The position numbers were made by a program, and so were the translations under genes. The notes beneath the pieces were generated by a model. It was not told the origin of the DNA, did no database searches, and worked only from the letters and a program-made list of their open reading frames with translations. A stretch of DNA of 64,000 nt, taken from positions 7,130,001 to 7,194,000 of the forward strand of contig NC_067205.1 in assembly GCF_026262505.1 (NCBI RefSeq), in the 5' to 3' direction. Source of the DNA: Trichomonas vaginalis G3. Taxonomy: Eukaryota > Parabasalia > Trichomonadida > Trichomonadidae. Below are positions 30,514 to 42,700 of this stretch, one piece after another (the first letter of the stretch is position 1; each line of letters begins with the position of its first letter).

Positions 30514-30831
30514 TGCATGAAAATTCGGTTCACTTCACTTCTGACAAAAGTGACAAGTTTACATGGCAAAATAGTTTACATGGCAAAAATATATAGGGTA
30601 TTTTTTTTAAAAGTAGTTATTAAGTAAAAATAAAACTTTTGATATATTTGAGTAAATGATTTATTAATTTATTTATTTATTTTTTTTAAATCAAATCATA
30701 TAAATATATATATATATAATAGTGAAATAGAACAAGAGATAATTATTGATGATTAAATTGTAGACGAGGATAAAAGTTTAGATAAATTAATAAAATTAGT
30801 GTGGAATCAGACAAATTTCGGGTTGTTTGGG

Positions 30832-31205
30832 AAGGAATTGTTGGCTATGATGTACTGATTCATGATCAGTACATCATAGCCAACAATTCCTTATACAAAG
30901 TTCAAAAACTTGGGTGCAATCAGTTCTGATTGCACCCAAGTTTTTGAACTTTCTCGAGGAATGAAAGGGTAAGAGGTATACATTATGAATATATACCTCT
31001 TACCCTTCACATTCCCTCTCTGACAGCGGGAAACTTTGTCTGAATGTTAAACTATTCAGACAAAGTTTCCCGCTGTTTGGGAAGGAATTGTTGGCTATGA
31101 TGTACTGATTCATGATCAGTACATCATAGCCACACAATTCCTTATACAAAGTTCAAAAACTTGGGTGCAATCAGAACTGATTGCACCCAAGTTTTTGAAC
31201 TTTCC
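30832..31205. repeat. Four-hairpin module, type 2, inverted, about 1.5 copies
   Basis: The same four palindromes as at 26867-27558 appear in reverse order, then the first two again. Small changes in one arm (for example an extra base near 31133) slightly spoil the pairing. It lies inside the IS481-like element, outside its gene. Confidence 0.9.
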
Positions 31206-31720
31206 ATTAACAATTGTTCAATCACATTATACAACCCAAATCTATACCAATCATACTCTTATTCATACATCATATTTTAAAAACTTTTTGGCAATATGAT
31301 GTTATTGCAACAAATTTTTTTTCTTTTCTACTTCCAATTAGCACCTTAAAAACATTAGACACAATCACTGGCTCATATGCTCCTATTCTGAATCTAACAC
31401 TATGCAAATTTATACAATTTCTCACAAATCTTACATTCATTTAATTTCAACGACCATTATTACCACAAAGAATCTTACCTTCCCCTACAAAATCTAACTA
31501 TCTATCAATTTAAAAAATGTTACAAAATATTAAATGAATTTTTTTTCTATACGTAATTTAAAGTTCTTAAACTCTCAGCATCAGAATATCCTTACATAGC
31601 TTAGCTATATATCGTATTACTTTATGAATAAAAAAATAATTTAAATTATAATAAAATGTTTATTCGTATTTTTACTTTATTTTTAGTTACGAGGCTGTAT
31701 TTCGAACTCAGGATTTGGGT

Positions 31721-32615
31721 TTAAGTCCTTTGTCCATTTAGGACCCTGGTCCAAATTGATTTTGGAGTAGGTTTTCCACCGAAAAGATCTTTAAGAGCTG
31801 TATGAACCAATACTGTGTTGTATTCTTCTATTGCGTGAGGTAAAATTCTCTTTATTTCGATAAAATCTGGGCGAGCCGAAAAGATTGTTTGCCAAAAACG
31901 TTCTATTTTACCATTTAACTGTGGTGTGTAAGGTTCTGTCCGATGGTGTTGAATGCCATTTACTTGAAGAACGTTTTTGAAGTCCTTTCCTGTAAATTCG
32001 CATCCATTATCTGTCAAAAGTTCGTATGGAATAATTTTGATAGAGTCGATAGCATTTTGTAAAGCTTTTGAAGTTGATTTCATTTTGTTTATCGGGAAGA
32101 ATTTCGTAATAAATACAAAAACGAGATCTGTCATCGATAAAGGCAATTAAATGATAAGTATGCTTGGTACCATTTGTCTCTTCTTTGAAGCTTTTTAAAT
32201 CAGTATGCCATTGCTGATTTACGTATTGGGAAACATACTGATTTGGATGTTCATCAATTTTTTCTGGATCTCGCGGAAATTTGAAAAGAATTCTCTTTTT
32301 CGTATAATTTAAGCATATCGTGAAATGAAACTGTGTCATCATGTATGTAACTCTCTAAAACTTTTTTATAACCTAGATTGTACTTAGCTTTTATTTCGTG
32401 AATGGTTGGTAACAAATCTGTTCTAAGAGGAGTTTCTGGTCTTCCGAGCTTTTTTGATTTAAACCGAGTTCTTGCCATTTTAATAATAATTTTTTTCTAC
32501 CTATGTGCAAATCTTTTGCAACTTGGTCTGCTGTCTTTTTGCCAATAGAATATTCAAGATATGCCGTAATATAAATCTGATTTTCATTTGGCAGATCCAC
32601 TTCTTGTCTTTCCAT
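31721..32615 (-). pseudogene. IS481-like (rve) transposase, broken
   Basis: The N-terminal helix-turn-helix region (KKTADQVAKDLHIGRKKLLL) is followed by HTDLKSF and AFIDDRSRFCIYYE (first Asp region). Then come LTDNGCEFTGKDF (second Asp) and HHRTEPYTPQLNGKIERFW, the H-R-T-x-PYTPQ-x-NGK-x-ER-F signature of IS481-type transposases holding the catalytic Glu. The gene is spread over four overlapping frames, so about three breaks are present and it is not functional. Confidence 0.85.
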
Positions 32616-32786
32616 TTTTTTTGAATCAATTTATACAAATAAACTTATAAAACACAAAATTATTATTTTATAATATAATTCTTAGATAATACATCCGATA
32701 TGTAAAGTGTCAAAAATGAATTGAACCGAATTTTCATGCATTACAAAAAAAAATTAAAAATAATATAATTAAAATTTATTTATATT

Positions 32787-33085
32787 TTAAATTTCATACT
32801 GATCTTCGATTCCAATTTGTGAATTGATATCATTAACAATTGAATTCCAATTATCAATAACTTCGTATAATGAATTTTCACTGCAGATTTTATCAATATA
32901 CTCCAGTACTTCTGTCATTAATCACTTCAACACGCCATGACTGGACCAAAAGATGATTGCATTCTGTCTTATACTTGTCATTGTTTCAAATGAAGTAACC
33001 AATGTATTCAACTCTTTCAATAAAGGTAAAAGATACATCTCTCCTTTTTTCAATAAGTTTGAAAGATGTTGTATTTTTGATTGTA
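32787..33085 (-). pseudogene. 3' part of an unrecognised gene interrupted by the mariner
   Basis: The frame reads IQSKIQHLSNLLKKGEMYLL onward to a stop at 32922-32924, then continues in the same frame as MTEVLEYIDKICSEN to TAA at 32787. It is helical, coiled-coil-like, and one in-frame stop is present. Across the mariner at 33086-34386 the frame continues into DKQKTE at 34387-34410, showing that the transposon landed in coding-like sequence. The function is unknown; it could be host or an older repeat. Confidence 0.4.
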
Positions 33086-34386
33086 TAGGGTGTCCAAAGG
33101 TGTGTTTAGCACAAACCTGAATACTGCGAATAGAAATAAACAAGTTACATATATATAAAGTTTATTTAAATATAATCACCATTGGATTCAATCACGCGTT
33201 CGCAGCGATCGATCCAGGCTTGAAAGACACGCTTTAAATCATCATGAGAAAATTGCTCAAATTGCTCTCTTACAAATTTTTCAAGATCATCTGGACTCGC
33301 GAATTCGCGTCCTTCAGCTCTCTTTTTTAGCGTGCCGAATAAATAAAAGTCAGAGGGTGCAATATCAGGTGAATAAATTGGGTTTGGAACAACTTTGACA
33401 TTGTTTTCCACCAAGTAATTCATTACCTTATGACTTTTGTGAACTCTTGAATTATCAAAATGAATTGCAAACTTTTGTTTTTGTTGTTTGGATTTCTCAA
33501 ACTCATCAGAATTGATAATTTGAGTAAGAACATTGTCAATTAGATACTGAGCATTCATCTATATTAGGTTTTTGAAGAATATCAATTGCGATGATGCCAT
33601 TCAGCCCCAAAAAAACCGACAACATCATCATTGGTGTGTCAATTTTTTTTCTTCGGGAATGTTTTGCGGATTTTTCATCCTTCGGGATCCACATGATTTT
33701 GGCTTCTGTTGCATATTGAAACAAGACTCGTCCTCTGTTACTAAAAAGCGAAACTTCTTGGATTGATACGCACCCAATATAGAGAGGAGCTCTTTCGAAT
33801 ATTGGACTCTAGATTTTTTTTGAACTGAATTAAGGTTGTGCGGAACCCAACGTGTATACGCTAGTTTGTAGTTCAAATAATTGTGCAGATAATAACTGAC
33901 TGTTGTACGTGGTATCTTTGTCATCTCCTCTATCCTTCTGAGTGATGCTCTTGGGTCTTCATCTAGCGCTTGAAGAATTGCTTTGATTTTTTCTTTGATC
34001 CGGCGATTTTTTTGTCAATTTTTATGATGGGCGCCTTTTGTTCATGAAGTGATACATCCTAACATGATACGTTACAGTGGAATAGCTAGGAGCATCCATA
34101 CCGAAGCATTTTCCAATGTCTCGTAGATTTTTTTACAGTCTTTGCATTTTTTTGCAAGAGAGGATTTTTCTTTATGATCATTAAAAAAATGAAAAAAATC
34201 CCGCCAAAATTTCCGCGAAACCGCCTCTTGTCTCAAAATTCATTTTATATCCGGCATGGCGCCAAAATACAACATACTCATCATATACATATATTCATAT
34301 TTTTTATTATATATTTATAATCAGCATATATCTCCTTTAATAGTCTCATATAGAGCGCTGTGCTAAACGCACCTTTGGACACCCTA
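33086..34386. mobile_element. mariner-family transposon, 1301 bp
   Basis: Inverted ends TAGGGTGTCCAAAGGTGTGT (left) and the matching right end with GGACACCCTA are flanked by TA on both sides. Length and ends fit Tc1/mariner elements such as the trichomonad Tvmar group. One transposase gene lies on the minus strand. Confidence 0.9.
33166..34060 (-). pseudogene. mariner transposase, broken
   Basis: From the N-terminal side: a helix-turn-helix region with MTKIPRTTVSYYLHNYLNYK, then FLVTEDESCFN holding the first Asp (about 33738). IHFDNSRVHKSHKV (about 33455) carries the second Asp and NPIYSPDIAPSDFYLFGTLK (about 33345) the third. This is the D-D-34D layout of mariner. Three overlapping frames and a fourth upstream are needed to cover it, so at least three frameshifts are present and the copy is inactive. 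Confidence 0.88.
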
Positions 34387-35100
34387 TATTTCTGTCTTTT
34401 GTTTATCATAATTTAATATTTCGGGAATTTCACAATTTCTTGGTGGAAGGACCGAAACACCACTAGTAAGATTGTGTATTAGAAACTGCTTCATGCTGTG
34501 TTGAGTAAGCTTCGATGTCTTTGTAGGATAGCTTTCTGAGAGCGAAACAAGATAGTGTTGAAAAAAAATTTTGAAAATCTGAGAGACTGTGCAAGAGCCA
34601 ACGACCAAAACACTACCAGTAAGATACAGCAGTAGTAGCTGCTTCATGCTGCATTGAGTATTGTTGAATAATTTGAAGTAGTGGTTTTTGAAATCAGCAC
34701 CCCTATGAGAGCGCTGGCGACCGAAACACCACTAGTAAGATTGTGTATTAGAAACTGCTTCATGCTGTGTTGAGTAAGCTTCGATATCTTTATCAGACCA
34801 CCTTTAAATTAACCACTCACATTCTCACTGTGGTCCATCTAAAATTTGTAAACTTTATGACATAAAATTATATTATATGCAGGATCCCACCTATTACTTA
34901 ATCTTTTTGGAATAAATGTTTTATAATATTTATCGATTGATTGTAATTTTTTGTATAAAAAAAGTTTTTTATTTATATTAAAAATATATTCGGTTAATGA
35001 TATTATCTTATAATTTGTAAATAAATCTAGTAATAAAATAACTTTAATAGTTGGTGTCACTTTTTCGAAAATTCTGGTTTTTTCCCCAGTATTCTTCAAT
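34387..35100 (-). other. Continuation of the mariner-interrupted region, with degenerate ~130-bp repeats
   Basis: Three diverged copies of a block with CCGAAACACCACTAGTAAGA and AGAAACTGCTTCATGCTG lie at about 34448-34530, 34592-34660 and 34718-34795. An open minus-strand frame runs through the first two and into the sequence beyond the mariner. It is uncertain whether this is a repeat-protein gene relic or non-coding repeat. Confidence 0.4.
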
Positions 35101-35430
35101 TGTTTCTCACTAATTTATATTTGATTCTCATCATATCCTCAATTTATTCTAACTCAATAAGAATATGAATATGAAAATGGATTGGAATAGGTGATAATTA
35201 AAATATATTGATATGAATTTTGTGAGAGTGTCTTTAATAAAGAAAAATTTGTCAAAGAACAATAATGTCAAATTGGGTGGGAGCATATAGTAATGAAATA
35301 TTTATTGATAAATATATGTCATAATAATTGAGAGCATGTAGTAATGAAAAATTTAATTGATAATAATAATATTAAATAGGGTGATTGCATTGATCAATAC
35401 ATATATATGAATGAATTTCGATGTCAAACC
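35101..35430. other. AT-rich spacer
   Basis: No gene supported. It has repeated AGCA(T/C)(A/G)TAGTAATGAAA-like words and then passes into the 24-bp array. Confidence 0.4.
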
Positions 35431-37835
35431 GTCAGTCATATGTTAGTCAAACGTCAGTTATAATTCTCATTCATACACTCACTCAAACCTCAGTCATATT
35501 GTCAGTCAAACTCTCAGTCATATTGTCGCTCAAACTGTCAGCCAATTGTCAGCTAAACTCTAAGTCATATTCTAACTAAACCGTCACTCATATTGTCAGT
35601 CAAAACGTCAGTCATGTTGTCACTCAAACTATCAGTCTTATTCTCACTAAACCATCAGTCATACACTCTCTTAAAACTATGATCACCCAAACTCTCAGTC
35701 ATATTCTAAATAAAACCGTAAGTCATAGAGGCTGTCAAACCGTCAGTCATATTGTCAGTCAAACCGTCAGTCTTACTCTCAATAAAAAGCTAATTCATAG
35801 TGTCTGTCAAACCACAGTCATATTGTCACTCAAACTGTCAGTAATATTCTAATTAAAGCCGTCAGTCATATTGTCAGTCAAACTGTAAGTCATACACTCA
35901 CTCAAATCAACAATCATATTGTCACCCAAACTATCAGTCTTATTCTCACTAAAATCGTCAGTCATATTGTCACTCAAACTGTCAGTAATATTCTAATTAA
36001 AGCCGTCAGTCATATTGTCAGTCAAACTGTCAGTCATTCACTCACTCAAATCAACAGTCATATTGTCACTCAAACTGTCAGTCTTATTCTCACCCAAACC
36101 GACAGTCATATATTCATTCAAATTAGCAGTCATATTGTCACTCAAACTGTCAGTCTTATTCTCACCCAAACCGACAGTCATATATTCATTCAAATTAGCA
36201 GTCATATTGTCACTCAAACTGTCAGTCTTATTCTCACTAAAACCATCAGTCATACACTCTCTTAAACTATGAGTCATATTGTCACCCAAACTCTCAGTTA
36301 TATTCTAAATAAAACCGTAAGTCATAGAGGCTGTCAAATCGTCAGTCTTACTCTCAATAAAAAGCTAATTCATAGTGTCTGTCAAACCGAAGTCATATTG
36401 TCACTCAAATTGTCAGTCATACACTCACTCAAATCAACAGTCATATTGTCACTCAAACTGTCAGTCTTATTCTCACTAAAACCATCAGTCATACACTCTC
36501 TTAAACTATGAGTCATATTGTCACCCAAACTCTCAATCATATTCTAAATAAAACCGTAAGTCATAGAGGCTGTCAAACTATCAGTCATATTGTCATCCAA
36601 ACTATCAGTCTTATTCTCACTAAAACCATCAGTCATACACTCTCTTAAACTATGAGTCATATTGTCACCCAAATTGTCAATCATACACTCATTCAAATCA
36701 ACAGTCATATTGTCAGTCAAACCGTCAGTTATATTGTCACTCAAACTGTCAGTCTTATTCTAACTAAAAAGCTAATTCATAGTGTCTGTCAAACCGAAGT
36801 CATATTGTCAGTCAAACTATCAGTCTTATTCTAACTAAAAAAGCTAATTCATAGTGTCTGTCAAACCGTCAGTCATATTGTCAGTCAAACTATCAGCCTT
36901 ATCCTAACTAAAAAGCTAATTCATAGTGTCTGTCAAACCGAAGTCATATTGTCAGTCAAACTATCAGCCTTATCCTAACTAAAAAGCTAATTCATAGTGT
37001 CTGTCAAACCGTCAGTTATATTGTCACTCAAACTGTCAGTCTTATTCTAACTAAAAAGCTAATTCATAGTGTCTGTCAAACCGAAGTCATATTGTCAGTC
37101 AAACTATCAGTCTTATTCTAACTAAAAAAGCTAATTCATAGTGTCTGTCAAACCGTCAGTCATATTGTCAGTCAAACTGTCAGTTTTACTCTCAATAAAA
37201 AGCTAATTCATAGAGGCTGTCAAACTATCAGTCATATTATCATCCAAACTATCAGTCTTATTCTCACTAAAACCATCAGTCATACACTCTCTTAAACTAT
37301 GAGTCATATTGTCACCCAAACTCTCAATCATACACTCACTCAAATCAACAGTCATACTGTCAGTCAAACCGTCAGTTATATTATCAGTCAAACTGTCAGT
37401 CTTATTCTAACTAAAACCGTAAGTCATCGTGTCTGTCAAACTGTCAGTCATATTGTCACTCAAACTGTCAGTCTTATTCTAACTAAAAAGCTAATTCATA
37501 GTGTCTGTCAAACCGAAGTCATATTGTCACTCAAATTGTCAGTCATACACTCACTCAAATCAACAGTCATATTGTCACCCAAACTGTCAGTCTTATTCTC
37601 ACTAAAACCATCAGTCATACACTCTCTTAAACTATGAGTCATATTGTCACCCAAACTCATTCTACACTAACTTCAATCAACAGTCATATTGTCAGTCAAA
37701 CCGTCAGTTATATTGTCACTCAAACTGTCAGTCTTATTCTAACTAAAACCGTAGTCACGTGTCTTCAAACGTCAGTCATATTCTCAGTCATACTGTAGTT
37801 CATACTATCACCCAAACTGTTGTTCATACTGTAGT
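35430..37835. repeat. 2.4-kb minisatellite, 24-bp unit
   Basis: The typical unit is CAGTCATATTGTCACTCAAA plus CTGT, alternating with CAGTCTTATTCTCACTAAAA plus CCAT. Because 24 is eight codons, open frames persist on both strands for up to about 110 residues. On the minus strand the period reads like SLSDNMTA and GLGENKTD, with recurrent N-x-T sites. Stops break every long frame. It may be the relic of a repeat-protein gene or a plain minisatellite. Confidence 0.85.
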
Positions 37836-37844
37836 TAGTATACA

Positions 37845-37915
37845 TATTTTCAGTACGGTGGCACTGCGCGCCATCTTACTGAAGATATGTCAATCTGACA
37901 CTTTACAAAACCACT
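37845..37915. other. Covarying hairpin, second copy (reverse orientation)
   Basis: On the minus strand the arms ACATATCTTCAGTA and TACTGAAAATATGT enclose a loop with GCAGTGCCACCG. The flanks TTTGTAAAGTGTCA and GTATACTAACT are the same as at 1545-1615. The arm sequences differ from that copy but still pair. Confidence 0.55.
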
Positions 37916-38109
37916 AACGTATATTTTACATCACAGATGCAATATTTCTAATAACCTTAAACTATTTCTGCCACGTAACGTATTTATCACATAAACACCT
38001 CATCTCATCTCTCTGTACGTTATATATTGTGCGCAGGTCATTGCCCATGGCAACTCCCCCACGACACAATGCACGTGCATGAAAAAATAAACGTTCTCAC
38101 TAACGTTCT

Positions 38110-39690
38110 CGACTAACGTTCACACTAACGTTCTCACTTACAAAAGTATTGGCAAACTCCTCCCATTGCTGTGCTTCATATAACAGCTCATAATCTTCTG
38201 ACTCACTTTCTTCTTCATAATAGGTCAAAACACTGTCATAGTTTATAACCTGTAAGTTTTGACAAAGCTAATGAAACACGCTTACCGTTTTGTATCATAT
38301 GCTTGTATAAACTTTCCATTATGCTTGTAGTCATAAACGCTCAAACTAACTTTAACTTTCTCTTTCTCCCTCGTATCTGATAGAATTGTCTTCATTAACT
38401 GTTAATGAAGACAATTGATTTAGTAGTACGTCCCATGCTGTTATTTGTTTTACCTTCTTCTTTAAATAATTTAATCATTTTGAGTGACTCTTTCATGTTT
38501 GATTGAAGAAAACGAATGATATTTGATTCATTTTGTCGTGTATGTTGTAATCTTTCTGAATGAAATATTTGTTTTCCAACATCTACAAAAACGGATTACA
38601 CGTGAATAAATCCTCAATTACTTCAGAACTGTTTTTATACTGATGATTTTCAGCCTTGCGTCTAATATCTGTTATCAAAAACGAGTCATCAAGTTTTATA
38701 TCAAATGTTATTTTGGCTTACGTAATAAAGGCAAAACGTATTCATCATAATATTCCTTTTGAATAGTTTTAGAATCTTCACTAAAACAAATGGAGAAGTC
38801 ATTAAATGTGCAATATCTACTACGTGCTTTTTCAAAATTACTTTTTGCATTTTCTGTTAACTGCAGAAGTTATAAACGTTTATCGTATGCTTCATTAATC
38901 AAATGATTAGGTACGAATTATAAGCTTGAAACAGTGTGAATAATGTAACTTCTTTTTCTAAATTCATGTTCCCACCGTCATTATGTACTTCAAAATCACT
39001 GATTGCCATCAACTATGCTCTGGGCAAGTTTATCGTCAATGTTTACATTTTGTTTTCATTCATGATGTCTTTATTTCTTCATTCTTTTTGTTCAACTCTT
39101 ACCTTAATATTCAAATCATTTAATATATCATTCACTGTTCTGGTTAATGTTGAAATCATAACTTCCACGAATGAATGAGTATGTATTGATTGGTTCTGTT
39201 GCATTCTTGCGAACTCTTGAATCGGCCATAACCACTAAAGAACACGCTTTGAATCATCCATTGAATCATTATATCAATTATCATAATCATTGCAGGAATA
39301 GCATTTAATCATTCTGTTCGAAACTGCATAGAAGAAATTAGTGTTGCAATAAATGTGAAGACCTCCTGAAGCGGTTTTAACGATAAATCTTTATCCGAAA
39401 GTTTTGATAGAATGTCTTTTAACTGTTTTCTTTAAGTTCATAATTGTACGATTTTATTGATATCAACATCTATAATCGTTAAATTCGAAATTTTATTTAC
39501 TAATAAAGCCATACCAGTTTTCCTTCCCTCTTCTCCATCGTGTTTGAGGTAGTTATGTAAATCAATCTTGTTTTCACCAATTCTTTCGTTGAGGGTTTTA
39601 GTTTCTGCCACAACTAATTCCTCAACTAATGAATCAATAACTTTTTCATCAGAAAACGATAAGTTGCTGCTGTTTGTTTGTTGCCGTTAT
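38110..39690 (-). pseudogene. AEP-type primase gene of a Polinton, broken
   Basis: The start (39690 leftward) matches the primase start at 18084-18437 closely, including the DVDI metal-binding region. About 1.2 kb of further coding-like sequence follows. It is broken with many breaks, so domain limits beyond the primase fold cannot be given. A Polinton start signal and the 121-bp array lie upstream. Confidence 0.65.
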
Positions 39691-39759
39691 TTATATAAGA
39701 ATAAAAAAATAAAAATAATTTTAAAACTAACTTTATTTTTGGACTGCATCATATTTCCA

Positions 39760-42700
39760 GTGATGTTGTCAAAATGTCATGTTTGTCTCATTTTTTTCAG
39801 AGAAAGTTAATTGACCTGGTAGCATATGGTAAACATGGTAACACCTTCAGTTCTTCAAAATAATTGATAATACCTTCCTTCAGTGATGTTGTCAAAAATG
39901 TCATGTTGTCTCATTTTTCAGAGAAGTTAATTGACCTGGTAGCATATGGTAACATGGTAACACTTCATAGTTCTTCAAAATAATTCATAAAATACCTTCC
40001 TTCAGTGATGTTTGTCAAAATGTCATGTTGTCTCATTTTTTCAGAGAAAGTTAATTGACCTGGTAGCATATGGTAACATGGTAACACTTCAGTTCTTCAA
40101 AAATAATTCATAAATACCTTCCTTCAGTGATGTTGTCAAAATGTCATGTTGTCTCATTTTTTCAGAGAAGTTAATTGACCTGGTAGCATATGGAAACATG
40201 GTAACACCTTCAGTTCTTCAAAAATAATTCATAAATACCTTCCTTCAGTGATGTTGTCAAAATGTCATGTTGTCTCATTTTTTCAGAGAAGTTAATTGAC
40301 CTGGTAGCATATGGGTAACATGTAACACCTTCAGTTCTTCAAAATAATTCATAAATACCTTCCTTCAGTGATGTTGTCAAAATGTCATGTTGTTCTCATT
40401 TTTTCAGAGAAGTTAATTGACCTGGTAGCATATGGTAACATGGTAAAACCTTCAGTTCTTCAAAAATAATATTCATAAATACTTTCCTTCAGTGATGTTG
40501 TCAAAATGTCATGTTGTCTCATTTTTTCAGAGAAGTTAATTGACCTGGTAGCATATGGTAACATGGTAACACCTTCAGTTCTTCAAAAATAATTCATAAA
40601 TACCTTCCTTCAGTGATGTTGTCAAAATGTCATGTTGTCTCATTTTTTCAGAGAAGTTAATTGACCTGGTAGCATATGGTAACATGGTAACACCTTCAGT
40701 TCTTCAAAAATAATTCATAAATACTTCCTTCAGTGATGTTGTCAAAATGTCATGTTGTTTCTCATTTTTTCAGAGAAGTTAATTGACCTGGTAGCATATG
40801 GTAACATGGTAACAACCTTCAGTTCTTCAAAAATAATTCATAAATACCTTTCCTTCAGTGATGTTGTCAAAATGTCTGTTGTCTCATTTTTTCAGAGAAG
40901 TTAATTGACTGGTAGCATATGGTAACATGGTAACACCTTCAGTTTTCAAAAATAATTCATAAATACCTTCCTTCATGATGTTGTCAAAAATGTCATGTTG
41001 TCTCATTTTTTCAGAGAAGTTAAATTGACCTGGTGCATATGGTAACATGGTAAACACCTTCAGTTCTTCAAATAAATTCATAAATACCTTCCCTCAGTGA
41101 TGTTGTCAAAATTCATGTTGTCTCATTTTTTCAGAGAAGTTAATTGACCTGGTAGCATATGGGTAACATGGTAACACCTTCAGTTCTTCAAAAATAATTC
41201 ATAAAATACCTTCCTTCAGTGATGTGTCAAAATGTCAATGTTGTCTCATTTTTCAGAGAAGTTAATTGACCTGGTAGCATATGGTAACATGGTAACACCT
41301 TCAGTTCTTCAAAAATAATTCATATAAATACCTTCCTTCAGTGATGTTTTGTCAAATTCATGTTGTCTCATTTTTTTCAAGAGATTAATTGACCTGGTAG
41401 CATATGGTAACATAGTAACACCTTCAGTTCTTCAAAAATAATTCATTTACCTTCCTTCAGTGATGTTGTCAAAATGTCATGTGTTGTCTCATTTTCAGAG
41501 AAGTTAATTGACCTGGTAGCATATGGTAAAACATGGTAAACACCTTCAGTTCTTCAAAATAATTCATAAAATACCTTCCTTCAGTGATGTTGTCAAAATG
41601 TCATGTTGTCTCATTTTTTCAGAGAAGTTAATTGACCTGGTAGGCATATGGTAACATGGTAACACCTTCAGTTCTTCAAAAATAATTCAATAAATACCTT
41701 CCTTCAGTGATGTTGTCAAAATGTCATGTTTGTCTCATTTTTTCAGAGAAGTTAATTGACTGGTAGCATATGGTAACATGGTAACACCTTCAGTTCTTCA
41801 AAAATAATTCATAAATACCTTCCTTCAGTGATGTTGTCAAAATGTCATGTTGTCTCATTTTTTCAGAGAAGTTAATTGACCTGGTAGCATATGGTAACAT
41901 AGTAACACCTTCAGTTCTTCAAAAATAATTCATAAATACCTTCCTCCAGTGATGTTGTTCAAAAATGTCATGTTGTCTCATTTTTCAGAGAAGTTAATTG
42001 ACCTGGTAAGCATATGGTAACTTGGTAACACCTCAGTTCTTCAAAAAATAATTCATAAAACCTTCCTTCAGTGATGTTGTCAAAATCAAAATGTCATGGT
42101 TGTCTCATTTTTTCAGAGAAGTTAATTGACCTGGTAGCATATGGTAACATGGTAACACCTTCAGTTCTTCAAAAATAATTCATAAATACCTTCCTTCAGT
42201 GATGTTGTCAAAATGTCATGTTGTCTCATTTTTCAGAGAAGTTAATTGACCTGGTAGCATATGGTAACATGGTAACACCTTCAGTTCTTCAAAATAATTC
42301 ATAATACCTTCCTTCAGTGATGTTGTCAAATGTCATGTTGTCTCATTTTTTCAGAGAAGTTAATTGACCGGTAGCATATGGTAACATGGTACACCTTCAG
42401 TTCTTCAAAAATAATTCATAAATACCTTCCTTCAGTGATGTTGTCAAAATGTCATGTTGTCTATTTTTTCAGAGAAGTTAATTGACCTGGTAGCATATGG
42501 TAACATGGTAACACTTCAGTTCTTCAAAAATAATTCATAAATACCTTCCTTCAGTGATGTTGTCAAAATGTCATGTTGTCTCATTTTTTCAGAGAAGTTA
42601 ATTGACCTGGTAGCATATGGTAACATGGTAACACCTTCAGTTCTTCAAAAATAATTCATAAATACCTTCCTTCAGTGATGTGTTGTCAAATGTCATGTTG

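Larger units (their letters stand above)
30518..32736. mobile_element. IS481/rve-type DNA transposon, 2219 bp
   Basis: Ends read TGAAAATTCGGTTCA inward on both sides and are bracketed by TGCA (30514-30517 and 32737-32740), a likely 4-bp target duplication. The element carries one transposase gene on the minus strand and, on its left, a copy of the four-hairpin module. TG...CA ends suit an rve-fold transposase. Confidence 0.75.

Noticed and set aside
34839-35099. 86-residue minus-strand frame
   Set aside because: It has a Lys/Ile/Tyr-rich composition typical of random AT-rich sequence, and no repeat or motif was found.
36015-36289. Overlapping open frames on both strands of the 24-bp array as separate genes
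   Set aside because: They follow from a repeat unit of eight codons; no start context or unique sequence supports genes.
40884-41081. Open frame within the 121-bp array
   Set aside because: The unit length is not a multiple of three and the frame exists only because of local single-base gains and losses.
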